Shown: positions 8,092-18,347, counted from the stretch's first letter. The stretch: 64,000 bases of DNA from an uncultured Prevotella sp. (GCA_900315035.1 OMXO01000005.1:51194-115193); one strand, 5' to 3'. Made by a program: numbers and translations. Notes: generated from the letters alone by a model not told the origin.

Positions 8092-9603
8092 TTACTCGTT
8101 TAGTCGTTTGAATGCATAAGGGAGATATTGGATGATGTCGCTGGCAATAACGCTTTCTTGTCCTAATTCGCGGGCAGCGATGTCGCCGGCTAAGCCATGC
8201 AGGTACATACCTATGATGCAGGCATCTTCTTGTTTGTAGCCTCTCGCCAGTAGACCGGTGATAATACCCGTGAGTACATCACCACTTCCTGCTGTAGCCA
8301 TTCCGGCATTACCTGTGGAATTGAAGATGATGTGACCATCGGGTAAACAGAGAGAGGTGTGATGGCCTTTCAAGAGAATATATGCCTGTAAGTGTTGTGC
8401 CAGATCACGGGCCTTCATCAGTCGCTCGTAACTGTCTGTGCAGTTCCCCTCCAAGCGGTCAAACTCCTTTGGGTGAGGGGTTAGGATAATTCCTTTGGGC
8501 AACTGCTGAAGCCATGCTCTGTGGCTGGCTAAGATGTTGATGGCATCAGCATCGGCAACAAGAGGGCATTGGGTACGGCGCAACTGGGAGATGATGGCAA
8601 TCGCAGTCTGTTCGCTGGTGCCCAATCCAGGCCCGATTCCAACGGCATTGAAATCCTCTGTGTCAACTGCTTCTGAAAAGGTGGTCTCCTCCCTGTCGAA
8701 TTGAATGATAGCCTCTGGTACACTAATCTGCATCGTGAGATAGTTGCATCTTGGCGAATGGGTTGTCACCTTCCCTGCTCCAGCGCGCAGACAGGCTTTA
8801 GTTGCTAAAACCGAAGCGCCCCCCATGCCGTAACTGCCGGCAATAATCAGGGCGTTACCCATCTTTCCTTTGTGAGCAAAGGGGTCACGGGGCAATAATC
8901 TTGGGTGGATGTCTTTTTCGTCAAGGAGAGTGAAGTTCGAATCTATCTTGTCGATACCCTCCTGACTCAGTCGTATATCCAAGACTTTTAATTGTCCGAT
9001 AAATGCCTGATATTCAGGGAAGAGGAAGGAAAGTTTCTTGTGCTGTAGGGTTAACGTAAGATCTGCTTTAATGATGTTGGCACGCACATTATAGGTGTTG
9101 TCCTCTGTCATGAGACCGGAAGGAATGTCAATGCTGACTACTTTCGAACGTGATGCATTGATATATTTCACCAATGAAGCAAAACCACCAGCAAGAGGCT
9201 TGTTCAAGCCAGAGCCGAAGAGACCGTCAACGACCAATGTATTAGTATCGAGCTGAGGAGGGTCGAATTCTTGGGTTACCTCGATGAGAGCTTTGGATTT
9301 TTTCTCCTCAAGTCGTTTCTTGTTGGCTGCGCAGTCATCTGAAAGGCGTCCGGAAATGTTGAAAAGGTATGCTGTCACATCGTAGCCTCGTTCGAGAAGC
9401 ATCCGAGTGACAGCTAGTGCGTCACCACCATTGTTGCCTGGTCCGGCAAACACAATAACTCGCGTCTGGGAAGGCCAAACGTCGGTAATAGCCTGCGTCA
9501 GAGCTTTAGCAGCTCGCTCCATCAAGTCAATCGACTTAATGGGCTCATGTTCTATCGTGTATTTGTCCAGTTCTTGAATCTGGGCACTTGTGAAAATCTT
9601 CAT
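8092..9603 (-). CDS. nnrDE: Bifunctional ADP-dependent NAD(P)H-hydrate dehydratase / NAD(P)H-hydrate epimerase
   Basis: Repairs hydrated NADH/NADPH, 503 aa. The N-terminal epimerase domain (about 1-215) carries GPGNNGGDALA (54-64) and VDGLFGSGLNKPL. The C-terminal ribokinase-fold dehydratase domain (about 225-503) carries KGKMGNALIIAGSYGMGGA, TPHPKEFDRL and NAGMATAGSGDVLTG, where the GSGD Asp is the catalytic base. Both active sites look complete. Transcription starts from the divergent promoter region at 9604-9693, which is shared with hpt. Confidence 0.94.
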   Translation of the reverse strand: MKIFTSAQIQELDKYTIEHEPIKSIDLMERAAKALTQAITDVWPSQTRVIVFAGPGNNGGDALAVTRMLLERGYDVTAYLFNISGRLSDDCAANKKRLEEKKSKALIEVTQEFDPPQLDTNTLVVDGLFGSGLNKPLAGGFASLVKYINASRSKVVSIDIPSGLMTEDNTYNVRANIIKADLTLTLQHKKLSFLFPEYQAFIGQLKVLDIRLSQEGIDKIDSNFTLLDEKDIHPRLLPRDPFAHKGKMGNALIIAGSYGMGGASVLATKACLRAGAGKVTTHSPRCNYLTMQISVPEAIIQFDREETTFSEAVDTEDFNAVGIGPGLGTSEQTAIAIISQLRRTQCPLVADADAINILASHRAWLQQLPKGIILTPHPKEFDRLEGNCTDSYERLMKARDLAQHLQAYILLKGHHTSLCLPDGHIIFNSTGNAGMATAGSGDVLTGIITGLLARGYKQEDACIIGMYLHGLAGDIAARELGQESVIASDIIQYLPYAFKRLNE

Positions 9604-9608
9604 TGGTG

Positions 9609-9616
9609 CAAAAATA
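9609..9616 (-). promoter_or_regulatory. -7 promoter box for nnrDE
   Basis: On the minus strand TATTTTTG matches TAnnTTTG. Only 5 bases separate it from the nnrDE start codon, so transcription would begin at or next to the ATG and the mRNA would be leaderless. Confidence 0.5.
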
Positions 9617-9660
9617 CGAAAAATATGCTAACGAATGGCACAGATTTGGAAGTTTTTTTG

Positions 9661-9668
9661 TAATTTTG
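9661..9668 (+). promoter_or_regulatory. -7 promoter box for the hpt-adk-obgE operon
   Basis: TAATTTTG matches TAnnTTTG and is followed by CA. It ends 25 bases before the hpt start codon. No -33 motif with the standard spacing was found. Confidence 0.6.
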
Positions 9669-9693
9669 CACAAATTTTTAATTCTTTCAGCGT

Positions 9694-10233
9694 ATGAGCA
9701 TCGTAAAAATAAAGGATAAGACGTTCAGAACGTCTATTACCGAGGCAGAGATTAAAGAACGTGTAAAGGCTGTGGCTCAGCAGATTAGCAAGGATATGGA
9801 GGGTAAGACGCCTCTCTTTCTTGGCGTACTGAACGGTTCTTTTATTTTTGCTGCCGATTTGATGCGCGAAATGACGATTCCCTGTGAGATTTCTTTTGTA
9901 AAACTGGCATCATATCAGGGAACAACCTCAACGGGTAAGATTAAGGAGGTATTGGGCATTAATGAGGATCTCTCTGGGCGTACGGTCATTATTGTAGAGG
10001 ATATCGTGGAGAGTGGTCAGACCATGAAACGTATGATAGAGTCGCTGGGCACACGTAATCCAGCATCGGTACACATCTGTACACTTTTCTTTAAGCCCGA
10101 CAAACTGAAGGAAGAACTTAATCTTGACTATGTGGCTTTCCGCATCCCCGATGATTTCATTGTTGGCTACGGACTTGATTATGATCAGCAGGGGCGCGAG
10201 CTGAAAGACATCTATACTATTGTTGAAGAATAA
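9694..10233 (+). CDS. hpt: Hypoxanthine phosphoribosyltransferase
   Basis: Purine salvage enzyme converting hypoxanthine or guanine plus PRPP to IMP or GMP, 179 aa, the normal length. The PRPP-binding motif VIIVEDIVESGQTM is at about 97-110, the flexible-loop segment KLASYQGTTSTGKI precedes it, and FRIPDDFIVGYGLDYD near the C-terminus is the purine-binding region. It is the first gene of a five-gene run (adk, obgE, pgeF, M23 peptidase) with gaps of 29 bases or less. Confidence 0.95.
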   Translation: MSIVKIKDKTFRTSITEAEIKERVKAVAQQISKDMEGKTPLFLGVLNGSFIFAADLMREMTIPCEISFVKLASYQGTTSTGKIKEVLGINEDLSGRTVIIVEDIVESGQTMKRMIESLGTRNPASVHICTLFFKPDKLKEELNLDYVAFRIPDDFIVGYGLDYDQQGRELKDIYTIVEE

Positions 10234-10262
10234 CCATAAACAAAAACATAACAAACAGGATA

Positions 10263-10832
10263 ATGAAGAATATCGTAATTTTCGGTGCTCCAGGCTCAGG
10301 AAAGGGCACCCAGAGCGACAAGATGATTGAGAAGTACGGCTTGAATCATATTTCTACTGGCGATGTGCTACGCAGTGAGATAAAGAAAGGTACGGAACTT
10401 GGAAAAACGGCTGCCAGCTATATCGATAAGGGTAACCTGATTCCCGATGATTTGATGGTTAGCATCCTCGCAGGTGTTTATGACTCTTTTGGTGATCATA
10501 AAGGAGTGATCTTTGACGGATTCCCCCGTACCATTCCACAGGCTGAGGCTTTGAAGAAGATGCTTGACGAGCGTGGCGATAAGGTGGCTGCCATGATTGA
10601 ACTTGATGTGCCAGAGGATGAACTGATGAAACGTCTGATTTTGCGTGGACAACAGAGCGGACGTGCTGATGACAATGAGGAAACCATCAAGAAGCGTCTC
10701 GTGGTGTATCACAGCCAGACGCAGCCGCTGATTGAGTGGTATAAGAAAGAGGGCCTTCACTACCATATTAATGGTTCTGGCGAGCTCGATCGTATTTTCG
10801 CAGATATCTGTAAAGTTATTGATGGAATCTAA
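10263..10832 (+). CDS. adk: Adenylate kinase
   Basis: Interconverts ATP+AMP and 2 ADP, 189 aa. The P-loop GAPGSGKGT is at 8-16, then [12 protein letters not shown] for AMP binding and [14 protein letters not shown]. It is the short form with no zinc-binding lid: the lid region reads [15 protein letters not shown]. Start ATG at 10263, 29 bases after hpt. The 3' end overlaps obgE by 11 bases, suggesting translational coupling. Confidence 0.96.
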   Translation: MKNIVIFGAPGSGKGTQSDKMIEKYGLNHISTGDVLRSEIKKGTELGKTAASYIDKGNLIPDDLMVSILAGVYDSFGDHKGVIFDGFPRTIPQAEALKKMLDERGDKVAAMIELDVPEDELMKRLILRGQQSGRADDNEETIKKRLVVYHSQTQPLIEWYKKEGLHYHINGSGELDRIFADICKVIDGI

Positions 10833-11991
10833 TTTCGTTGATTATGTAAAAATCTATTGCCGCTCTGGAAAGGGCGGTAAAGGGTCTATGCATCTTCGCC
10901 ATGTCAAATACAATCCTAATGGCGGTCCCGATGGCGGTGATGGTGGTAAGGGTGGTAGTATCATCCTGCGTGGTAATCATAACTATTGGACACTACTCCA
11001 TCTGAAGTATGAGCGCCATATCTTTGCAGAGCATGGTGGCAATGGCGGAAGAGACAAATGCCACGGAACCGACGGCAAGGATGTCTATATCGATGTGCCT
11101 TGTGGTACGGTTGTATATAATGCTGAAACGGGTAAGTATGTATGCGATGTCACCTATGATGGCCAGGAGGTGCTTCTGCTGAAAGGTGGACGCGGCGGAC
11201 TTGGTAACTTCCAGTTCCGGACGGCTACGAATCAGGCGCCGCGCTATGCGCAACCAGGTGAGCCGATGCAGGAGATGACCATCATACTCGAGCTGAAACT
11301 TTTAGCCGATGTCGGACTTGTCGGGTTCCCTAATGCTGGTAAGTCGACATTGGTATCGGCACTTTCCAATGCAAAGCCCAAAATTGCTAATTATCCTTTC
11401 ACCACGATGGAACCCTCTTTGGGCATCGTGGGCTATCGCGATGGCAAGTCGTTTGTGATGGCCGATATCCCGGGAATCATTGAGGGCGCTTCCGAAGGCA
11501 AAGGCCTCGGAATCAGGTTCTTGCGCCATATAGAGCGCAATTCCCTGCTATTGTTTATGGTGCCTGGTGATACCGATGATATCAAGCACGAATATGAGAT
11601 ATTGCTTAATGAACTGTCCCAGTTTAATCCCGATATGCTCGACAAGCATCGTGTGTTGGCAGTTACCAAGTGTGACTTGCTTGACGACGAACTTATCGAG
11701 ATGCTGAAAGAGACTCTTCCCAGCGACTTGCCCGTTGTGTTTATCTCTGCTGTTACAGGCTTCGGACTTGAGGAACTGAAGGATGTACTGTGGCGCGAAC
11801 TCAATGCTGAGAGCAATAAACTGGCTGTCATCACGGCCGAAGATACGTTGGTTCACCGCGATAAGGACATGAGCCGTTTCGCACAGGAATTGGCCGATGA
11901 GGGCGAGGATGAGGAAATCGAATATATTGACGAAGAGGATATCGAGGATCTCGAAGATTTCGAATATGACGATGAGCCAGAGGATATATGA
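10822..11991 (+). CDS. obgE: GTPase Obg/CgtA
   Basis: Ribosome-associated GTPase, 389 aa from the ATG at 10822. The reading frame extends upstream, but that part only reads through adk. The glycine-rich Obg fold ([28 protein letters not shown]) is followed by the G domain with G1 GFPNAGKST (about 170), G3 DIPG, G4 TKCD (about 282) and G5 SAV. The C-terminus has no OCT domain; it ends in a strongly acidic tail of Glu, Asp and aromatic residues. The stop overlaps the next start (ATGA). Confidence 0.95.
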   Translation: MESNFVDYVKIYCRSGKGGKGSMHLRHVKYNPNGGPDGGDGGKGGSIILRGNHNYWTLLHLKYERHIFAEHGGNGGRDKCHGTDGKDVYIDVPCGTVVYNAETGKYVCDVTYDGQEVLLLKGGRGGLGNFQFRTATNQAPRYAQPGEPMQEMTIILELKLLADVGLVGFPNAGKSTLVSALSNAKPKIANYPFTTMEPSLGIVGYRDGKSFVMADIPGIIEGASEGKGLGIRFLRHIERNSLLLFMVPGDTDDIKHEYEILLNELSQFNPDMLDKHRVLAVTKCDLLDDELIEMLKETLPSDLPVVFISAVTGFGLEELKDVLWRELNAESNKLAVITAEDTLVHRDKDMSRFAQELADEGEDEEIEYIDEEDIEDLEDFEYDDEPEDI

Positions 11992-12788
11992 GCCCAGAAC
12001 TGCATTCCTATCATCTGTCTGAAAGGTTGACGGCATTTAGCACAACCCGTCATGGTGGCTATAGTAAAGATCGTTATGGCGAGTTTAACATTAACTGCTA
12101 TTGTGGTGACGATACTGAGGCTATCCGTAAAAACCGCCAATCGTTGTGTAGGTTGTTATCTGTTTCCGATGATCGTTTGTTTATGCCCCATCAGGTGCAT
12201 GGGGTAGGTATTTTGAAGATAACTCCAGAGTTGTTGGCATTATCTGCAGATGCCCGGCAGCAGGCTCTTGAGGGCATAGATGCCTTGATGACCGATGTGA
12301 AGGGTATCTGTATTGGTGTCTCAACAGCCGACTGCATACCTATTATTATTTATGATTCTCAGCATGCGGCAGTCTGCGTGGTTCATGCTGGCTGGCGGGG
12401 TACTGTTCAGCGTATCACCCGTGATGCTGTGCTGGCGATGGTTGAGGCTTATCGCTCAGAGCCCTCTCAGTTGCAAGCTGTCATTGGTCCCGGCATTTCC
12501 TTAGAGGCGTTCGAAGTGGGTGATGAGGTGTGGAAGCAGTTTGCCGATGCCTCTTTCCCGATGGAGCATATCAGTCGCCGGATGCTTGAAATGGGTGGTG
12601 GCTCAGAACAGAAATGGCATATCGATCTGTGGGAGTGTAACCGGCTTCAGCTCCAGTCTGTGGGCGTGCTGCCACAGCATATCCAGATGTCAGGTATCTG
12701 CACCTATAAACACTATTCCGACTTTTTTTCTGCTCGTCGACTTGGTGTCGAGTCGGGGAGAATATATACGGCAGCAATGATCAATTAA
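11988..12788 (+). CDS. pgeF: YfiH/PgeF-family multicopper-type protein (peptidoglycan editing factor, laccase domain)
   Basis: 266 aa, DUF152 family. The conserved metal and active-site segments are all present: HQVHG (about 68), [10 protein letters not shown] (Cys, about 114), [11 protein letters not shown] (His, about 132) and [17 protein letters not shown]. Relatives have been described as polyphenol oxidases, as purine nucleoside phosphorylase-like enzymes and as an enzyme that prevents mis-incorporation into peptidoglycan; the exact activity here is open. The next gene is a cell-wall peptidase 10 bases downstream, which fits an envelope role. Confidence 0.88.
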   Translation: MSPELHSYHLSERLTAFSTTRHGGYSKDRYGEFNINCYCGDDTEAIRKNRQSLCRLLSVSDDRLFMPHQVHGVGILKITPELLALSADARQQALEGIDALMTDVKGICIGVSTADCIPIIIYDSQHAAVCVVHAGWRGTVQRITRDAVLAMVEAYRSEPSQLQAVIGPGISLEAFEVGDEVWKQFADASFPMEHISRRMLEMGGGSEQKWHIDLWECNRLQLQSVGVLPQHIQMSGICTYKHYSDFFSARRLGVESGRIYTAAMIN

Positions 12789-12798
12789 GTTACTGATT

Positions 12799-13275
12799 AT
12801 GAGATATTTCTATCGTGTTTACACCATGCTTCTTATGGTGTTTGTATTTGTTTCGTGTGGCTCAACAAAGTCCATGGCCGTCGATTCTAGGAACGGATGC
12901 TATCCGTTGCCTGGTGCTAAGGTGATAAGTCCTTATCATAACGATCGCGGCTCTCACCGTCATACTGGTGTCGATCTCAAGACAAAGTCCAATGATGCTA
13001 TTTATGCTGTTTACGACGGGGTCGTTACGATGTCTAAATCTTATTATGGCTATGGTAACTGTATCATTATCCGTCATGATAATGGCTACGAAACGCTGTA
13101 TAGTCACAACTCTAAAAATTTTGTGAAAGAAGGCGACCGTGTCAAGAGTGGACAGAGGATTGCTTTGACAGGAAGAACTGGCAGGGCCACTACCGAGCAT
13201 CTACACTTCGAACTCCGTAAGAACGGAAAACCGCAGAATCCGATGGGCCTACTTGACAAATTGCAAAAAAAATAG
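12799..13275 (+). CDS. M23 family (LytM) peptidase lipoprotein
   Basis: Probable peptidoglycan endopeptidase, 158 aa. The lipoprotein signal ends in VFVSC. The compact LytM domain has the zinc ligands in HRHTGVDLK (His about 55, Asp about 59) and HLHFEL (His about 134 and 136), plus YGNCIIIRHDNGYETLYSH and EGDRVKSGQRIALTGRTG, so it looks catalytically complete. There is no coiled coil or LysM domain. Last gene of the hpt operon. A weak TGTTTAA/TTAAACA stem follows. Confidence 0.92.
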   Translation: MRYFYRVYTMLLMVFVFVSCGSTKSMAVDSRNGCYPLPGAKVISPYHNDRGSHRHTGVDLKTKSNDAIYAVYDGVVTMSKSYYGYGNCIIIRHDNGYETLYSHNSKNFVKEGDRVKSGQRIALTGRTGRATTEHLHFELRKNGKPQNPMGLLDKLQKK

Positions 13276-13328
13276 GTGTTTAAGGTAAAAAATCACTTCT
13301 TTTAAACATTTATATCGATATTTTATAT

Positions 13329-13336
13329 TATATTTG
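13329..13336 (+). promoter_or_regulatory. -7 promoter box for the TonB receptor locus
   Basis: TATATTTG followed by CACC matches the TAnnTTTG consensus. It ends 60 bases before the receptor start, implying a leader of about 50 bases. Confidence 0.55.
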
Positions 13337-13396
13337 CACCCGAATAGTATGAATCGGCTTTGTCCGGGTTAATAATTAATTAAAACAACTTAACTT

Positions 13397-16300
13397 ATGC
13401 AGAAAAGATTATTCTTTCTGGTGACACTGTTGTTGACGATGTCGTTAACAATAATGGCACAAATCACTACATCAAGTATGGCAGGAAAGGTGACGCTCGA
13501 CGATGCAAACGGCGAAGAGGTCATCGGTGCCACGATCGTAGCTGTGCACGAGCCTTCTGGTACTCGTTACACGACGGTTACGAACACCTCTGGTCGTTTC
13601 TCGATCAATGGTATGCGTACAGGTGGCCCATATGAGGTGACTGTCTCTTATATCGGCTTCCAGTCGAAAGTCGTCAAGGGCGTTATCCTCCAGTTGGGTG
13701 AGACTTACAACCTGTCTGTATGGCTCTCAGAGGATGCTAATGAACTGGCCGAAGTCGTTGTCAGTGGTAGGGCTTCTAAGTTTGCCGCTGAGAAGACAGG
13801 TGCTTCTACAAACATTACCAGCGCGCAGATTACGAACATGCCTACTGTTTCGCGTAGTATTACCGATTTTACCCGTCTGTCTCCTTATGGCGGAAATGGT
13901 ATGAGCTTTGCCGGTGCTGATGGTCGTACTGCTAACTTTACGGTTGATGGCGCTAACTTCAACAACAATTTTGGTCTTTCTTCTAATCTGCCAGGTGGTG
14001 GTAACCCGATCTCTATCGATGCCATCGAGGAATTGCAGGTGGTGATTTCTCCGTATGATGTTCGTCAGACTAATTTTATTGGTGGTGGTGTGAATGCTAT
14101 CACTAAGTCTGGTACGAATTCTTTTAAAGGTACTGCCTACATTTATCACCAGAACGAGAATATGCATGGCGATGCCGTGTATCGTGAGCAGATACAGGGT
14201 GCACGCGAGAAGAATCAGGTCACTACCTATGGTTTCACGCTCGGTGGTCCGATTATCAAGGATAAGTTGTTCTTCTTCGTTAACGGTGAAATGGTAAAGA
14301 AACCAACGGTGGTAAACCGTTGGCAGGGTGCTGATGCCGATAATCCCGCAGATCCTGAAAAATATATCTCACGCACAACGAAGGCTGACCTTCAGGCTGT
14401 TTCTGACTATGTGGCCAGCAAGTATGGTTACGATACAGGTTCCTATACCAGTTTTCCTGCAGATGAGAGTAATTACAAGATTCTTGCTCGTCTCGATTGG
14501 AACATTACAGATAAGCATCATTTGGCAGTACGCTATAATTATACTAAAAATACAGCGTGGAACCCAACAAACAAGTCTTCTATGGATGGCGGTAATCGTT
14601 TGCCTGCTGCGCGTTTCTCTCAGGCTTCTATGTCGTTTGCAAACTCGATGTATTCTCAGGATAACATCGTTCACTCGTTTACTTTTGATCTGAATAGCCG
14701 CTTCACGGAGAAACTCTCTAACCAGTTGCTGGCGACTTATTCTAAACTCGATGACGTACGAGACACCAATTCTGGTGTGTTCCCTTTCATTGATATTACG
14801 AAAGATGGTAACAATTACATGGCTCTCGGTTATGAGCTGTTCACTTGGAAAAATGCTGTTCATAACACCGTTTGGAACGTCAAGGACGACGTGACTTATT
14901 ATGGTGGTACTCACAAGATTACTGGTGGTGTAAGTTTTGAGCATCAGATGGCTGATAACATGTTCATGCGTAACGGTGCTGGTTACTACCGCTTTAATAC
15001 CACAGACGATATGTGGGTAAACGGTGTTCTTGATCCTGCAGCTGTTTTCAACAGCACACCTGAGATCGTAGACCTGACCTATGGTTACAATGGTGAGTCA
15101 GAACCTGCTGCCCGCGTGCAGTTCAATAAACTCGGTGTTTATCTTCAGGATGATTGGAACATTATTGACAACTTTAAGTTGACCTACGGTCTGCGTCTCG
15201 ATGGATTGTTCTTCAATAATGGTGATCTGATGACCAATAAGGCCATCTACGATTTTGACTATAATGGCAATCATATCGATACTGGTAAGTGGCCAACCTC
15301 TAAGATGACCATTTCTCCGCGTATCGGTTTCACATGGGATGTCTTTGGTGACAAGTCGCTGAAAGTGCGTGGTGGTACTGGTATGTTCTCAGGCCGTCTT
15401 CCTCTCGTGTTCTTCACTAACATGCCAACCAACTCTAACATGGTGCAGTATAAGGGTATCTGGAATGCGACCGGTAGCAACGGTGGTATGAAGACAGATA
15501 TGTCGCAGTTTGCAGGAAATATCTTGGCAGGAAACGATCTGCGCGACTATATAATTGCCCATAACCTCGGTCCTCAGACGATAAAGCCAGAAGATGGAGT
15601 TGCAGGTTCTACAATCAATGCTGTAAACCCAGATTTCAAAATGCCACAGGTATGGAAGTCTTCAATCGCAGTTGACTATCAATTGCCCGTTTCATTCCCC
15701 TTTACCGCTACGGCTGAGTTTATTTTCAACAAGACGATAAACGCTGTATGTATCTCGGACTGGAGCATTAAAGACGTTGGTGGTTTTGCTCGTCTGAATG
15801 GTGCAGATGATCGTGCACTCTATCAGGATTTCAAATATACTGATGCTAACGGTAAGCAGTTGCCTAACGCTTTTGTGCTCGACAATACAAGCAAGGGATA
15901 CGGATGGTCGTTCAACGCTACGCTGACTGCGCAACCTGCAGAATGGATTAGCCTGATGGCTGCCTACACCCATACTGTTAGCAAGGAGAAGACTGGTATG
16001 CCTGGCTCTGATGCCTCTTCTGCATTTACCTACATCCCTTGCTATGAGGGCCCGAACAACGTCGGCTTGCACAACTCTCAGTATGTAACTCCTGACCGTA
16101 TCGTTGCAAATGCTACGATTCATGACAAGAGCGGCAACCACTATAGTCTGATCTATGAGACCTGGCGTGGTGGCAACAATACTTCTTATGTTTTGGCAAA
16201 CGATATGAATGGTGATGGTTACACCTATGACGTGGTTTACATTCCAACAGACCAACAGGTGGCTAACCGTGAGTTCCGCTTCGTTTCCGAAGATGATAAG

Positions 16301-16726
16301 ACCCGTTTCATGGACTTTGTTCACAACAACGACTATCTGAGCAGTCGTCAGGGTGAGTATGCCGAGGCTTACAGTTACTATTCACCTTGGGTACACCGCG
16401 TGGACATCAGCTACAAGCACGACTTCAAGCTCGAAATCGGCAAGACTAAGCACATGCTGCAGCTCAGTTTCGATATGAAGAATGTCCTCAACTTCTTCAA
16501 TAGCAAGTGGGGTGTGGCAAAGATTGCTAACCTCGATTTCAGTGAAGAGCCTAGTGGCGGTGTTCAGTATTCACGAATCCTCAAATATGAAGGCGTCGAT
16601 GCCGATGGTTATGCTACATTCTCTACACCTAAGGTTATCAATGGCAATACTGAGAACTGGAAACCTTATCACTCTTTGGGACAGTGCTGGTATGCATCTG
16701 TTGGTATTAAGTATTTCTTCAATTAA
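13397..16726 (+). CDS. Oar-like TonB-dependent outer membrane receptor with N-terminal CarboxypepD_reg domain
   Basis: Large outer membrane transporter, 1109 aa. A signal peptide ends MSLTIMAQ, then a CarboxypepD regulatory-like beta domain (GKVTLDDANGEEVIGATIV ... FSINGM), a plug domain with the Oar-type sequence NFTVDGANFNNNFGLSSNLP and VVISPYDVRQTNFIGGGVN, and a C-terminal beta-barrel ending SVGIKYFFN with the terminal aromatic residue. It is not a classical SusC: no SusD partner follows. Instead a BACON/OB-type lipoprotein begins 15 bases later and an endonuclease follows, so the cargo may be nucleic-acid fragments (inference from context). Confidence 0.9.
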   Translation: MQKRLFFLVTLLLTMSLTIMAQITTSSMAGKVTLDDANGEEVIGATIVAVHEPSGTRYTTVTNTSGRFSINGMRTGGPYEVTVSYIGFQSKVVKGVILQLGETYNLSVWLSEDANELAEVVVSGRASKFAAEKTGASTNITSAQITNMPTVSRSITDFTRLSPYGGNGMSFAGADGRTANFTVDGANFNNNFGLSSNLPGGGNPISIDAIEELQVVISPYDVRQTNFIGGGVNAITKSGTNSFKGTAYIYHQNENMHGDAVYREQIQGAREKNQVTTYGFTLGGPIIKDKLFFFVNGEMVKKPTVVNRWQGADADNPADPEKYISRTTKADLQAVSDYVASKYGYDTGSYTSFPADESNYKILARLDWNITDKHHLAVRYNYTKNTAWNPTNKSSMDGGNRLPAARFSQASMSFANSMYSQDNIVHSFTFDLNSRFTEKLSNQLLATYSKLDDVRDTNSGVFPFIDITKDGNNYMALGYELFTWKNAVHNTVWNVKDDVTYYGGTHKITGGVSFEHQMADNMFMRNGAGYYRFNTTDDMWVNGVLDPAAVFNSTPEIVDLTYGYNGESEPAARVQFNKLGVYLQDDWNIIDNFKLTYGLRLDGLFFNNGDLMTNKAIYDFDYNGNHIDTGKWPTSKMTISPRIGFTWDVFGDKSLKVRGGTGMFSGRLPLVFFTNMPTNSNMVQYKGIWNATGSNGGMKTDMSQFAGNILAGNDLRDYIIAHNLGPQTIKPEDGVAGSTINAVNPDFKMPQVWKSSIAVDYQLPVSFPFTATAEFIFNKTINAVCISDWSIKDVGGFARLNGADDRALYQDFKYTDANGKQLPNAFVLDNTSKGYGWSFNATLTAQPAEWISLMAAYTHTVSKEKTGMPGSDASSAFTYIPCYEGPNNVGLHNSQYVTPDRIVANATIHDKSGNHYSLIYETWRGGNNTSYVLANDMNGDGYTYDVVYIPTDQQVANREFRFVSEDDKTRFMDFVHNNDYLSSRQGEYAEAYSYYSPWVHRVDISYKHDFKLEIGKTKHMLQLSFDMKNVLNFFNSKWGVAKIANLDFSEEPSGGVQYSRILKYEGVDADGYATFSTPKVINGNTENWKPYHSLGQCWYASVGIKYFFN

Positions 16727-16741
16727 TAAATGACAGACAAT

Positions 16742-18292
16742 ATGAAATTAAAATATTTTCTTCCCTTGTTCGTAGCTGTCATGGCTATGCTCACGGGTTG
16801 CGCCACAGATCAGGATAGGACGCACCTCGGTGAGATCCGCTTGTCTTCTTCCTATGTAGCACTCGATAAGGCTGGTGGCTCTACGCAGATTACGCTGACA
16901 GCCTCCGACAGTTGGACGGTTGTGGCCGATGGTATCCCTTCATGGCTGACTGTTTCGCCTATGAACGGTGGTGCTGGTCAGAACTCGTTGACTTTCTCTG
17001 CAGGAGCAGCAGAGGGTCGTACGGCAACGATTAAGATCAACTGTGGTGGAAAGACGCAGGATGTAAATGTTATCCAAGGTATTGCTGAGGTATCTACTGC
17101 TACCTGTGCACAGGTTATTGCAGGTCCTGACGCTAAGACCTATCGTGTCACTGGTATGGTCACTGGTATTGGTAACACTGAGTATGGTAACTGGTACTTA
17201 AACGACGGTACGGGTGAGTTGTATATTTATGGTACGCTGGATAAGAGTGGCAAAGCTGGTAAGAACAACTCGATTGCTGCCTGGGGGCTTGAGGTCGGTG
17301 ACGAGGTGACTGTTGAGGGTCCGAAGAAGACCTACAATGGCGTTGTAGAGCTAGAGAATGTCGCTGTTGTCAAGATTACCAAGTCGCTTATCAAGATTGA
17401 TTCTCTGACTGTTAACGGAGTGAAGACCGATCTTTCAAAGACGCCAATGACCATCGAAGGTGGTGAAGTGACTGCTCATGTTACATGTAAGGGCGATGGT
17501 ATCAATGTTGATATCCCTGCTGATGCAGCCAACTGGCTCTCTATCTCATCTGTGAAGTCTAACGCTATTACTTTCAAGGCTGCTCCAAACGTTGGTGGCG
17601 ATCGTAGCACAACCATTACCTTTAAGACTAAGAGTGGTGGTAAGGAGTACACTTCTCAAGTTGCTATTGCTCAGGCTGGTGCAATCCTCGATGTGAGCAT
17701 TGCTGAGTTCCTCGCTGCCGAGGTGGGTGATACTCAGTATCGCATACAGGGTGTTGTAATGTCTCTCTATGCCAGCGACAAGCAAGGCAAGAGCTTCTAT
17801 ATTCGTGACTTCAGCGGTGAGACTCTTGTATATCGTACAGAGGGCTTCCTCGATGCTGGCATTGAGGTAGGCGATGTGGTTGAGGTAATCGGCAAGCGCG
17901 GTGCCTATAAGGATAGCCCACAATTGGTTAATGGTACTTGCACGCTGCTCTATGACGTGGAGGAGGTTACTATCGAGGAGTTCCTATCGAAACCTGACAA
18001 CAAGAATGTATGGTACATGGTCACTGGTAAGATTAGCTCACTGCTTGGCAGCAATGGCAAGGAGAATGACTATGGCAACCTCTATATCACCGATGGTACC
18101 AATGAACTCTATGTTTATGGCACCTATCCTGGATGGGGTGCTACGGGCGATGCCCGCAAGTTCTTCATAGCCGACAACGGCATTGAGGTGGGTGACGAGA
18201 TTACAATTATTGGTTATAAGGATACTTATAAGGATCTCGTTGAGCTCTGTGGCGGTGTATGCTTCTCGTTTAAGAAGGCTAACGCTGAGTAA
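16742..18292 (+). CDS. Surface lipoprotein with BACON and OB-like domains (putative nucleic-acid-binding partner)
   Basis: 516 aa from the ATG at 16742 (an upstream ATG at 16730 adds MTDN). The lipoprotein signal ends MAMLTGC. Order seen: a BACON-type beta domain (SWTVVADGIPSWLTVSP), an OB-like unit (YRVTGMVTGIGNTEYGNWYL ... LYIYG), a second BACON-like unit (ANWLSISSVKSNAITFKA), then two more OB-like units (YRIQGVVMSLYAS ... FYIRDFSG; WYMVTGKISSLLG ... LYITDGTNELYVYG). The three OB-like units share the pattern 'V-G-D-E-[VI]-T-[VI]-x-G-x-K-x-x-Y'. OB-like domains of this kind occur in extracellular nucleases. Position between a TonB receptor and endonuclease I suggests a substrate-capturing surface lipoprotein. 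The binding function is an inference. Confidence 0.8.
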   Translation: MKLKYFLPLFVAVMAMLTGCATDQDRTHLGEIRLSSSYVALDKAGGSTQITLTASDSWTVVADGIPSWLTVSPMNGGAGQNSLTFSAGAAEGRTATIKINCGGKTQDVNVIQGIAEVSTATCAQVIAGPDAKTYRVTGMVTGIGNTEYGNWYLNDGTGELYIYGTLDKSGKAGKNNSIAAWGLEVGDEVTVEGPKKTYNGVVELENVAVVKITKSLIKIDSLTVNGVKTDLSKTPMTIEGGEVTAHVTCKGDGINVDIPADAANWLSISSVKSNAITFKAAPNVGGDRSTTITFKTKSGGKEYTSQVAIAQAGAILDVSIAEFLAAEVGDTQYRIQGVVMSLYASDKQGKSFYIRDFSGETLVYRTEGFLDAGIEVGDVVEVIGKRGAYKDSPQLVNGTCTLLYDVEEVTIEEFLSKPDNKNVWYMVTGKISSLLGSNGKENDYGNLYITDGTNELYVYGTYPGWGATGDARKFFIADNGIEVGDEITIIGYKDTYKDLVELCGGVCFSFKKANAE

Positions 18293-18311
18293 TTCCTTTG
18301 TGTATAATATT

Positions 18312-18347
18312 CACTCCCGGTGCCGTATTGGCATCGGGAGTGCTTTT
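18312..18347 (+). terminator. Hairpin between the OB lipoprotein and endonuclease I
   Basis: CACTCCCGGTGCC (18312-18324) pairs with GGCATCGGGAGTG (18330-18342) with one wobble and a 5-nt loop, followed by CTTTTA. The T run is short, so this may attenuate rather than end transcription before the nuclease gene. Confidence 0.65.

Noticed and set aside
13397-18292. SusC/SusD pair with a polysaccharide locus
   Set aside because: The receptor has Oar-type plug sequences and the lipoprotein has BACON/OB-like domains with none of the SusD TPR or RagB features.
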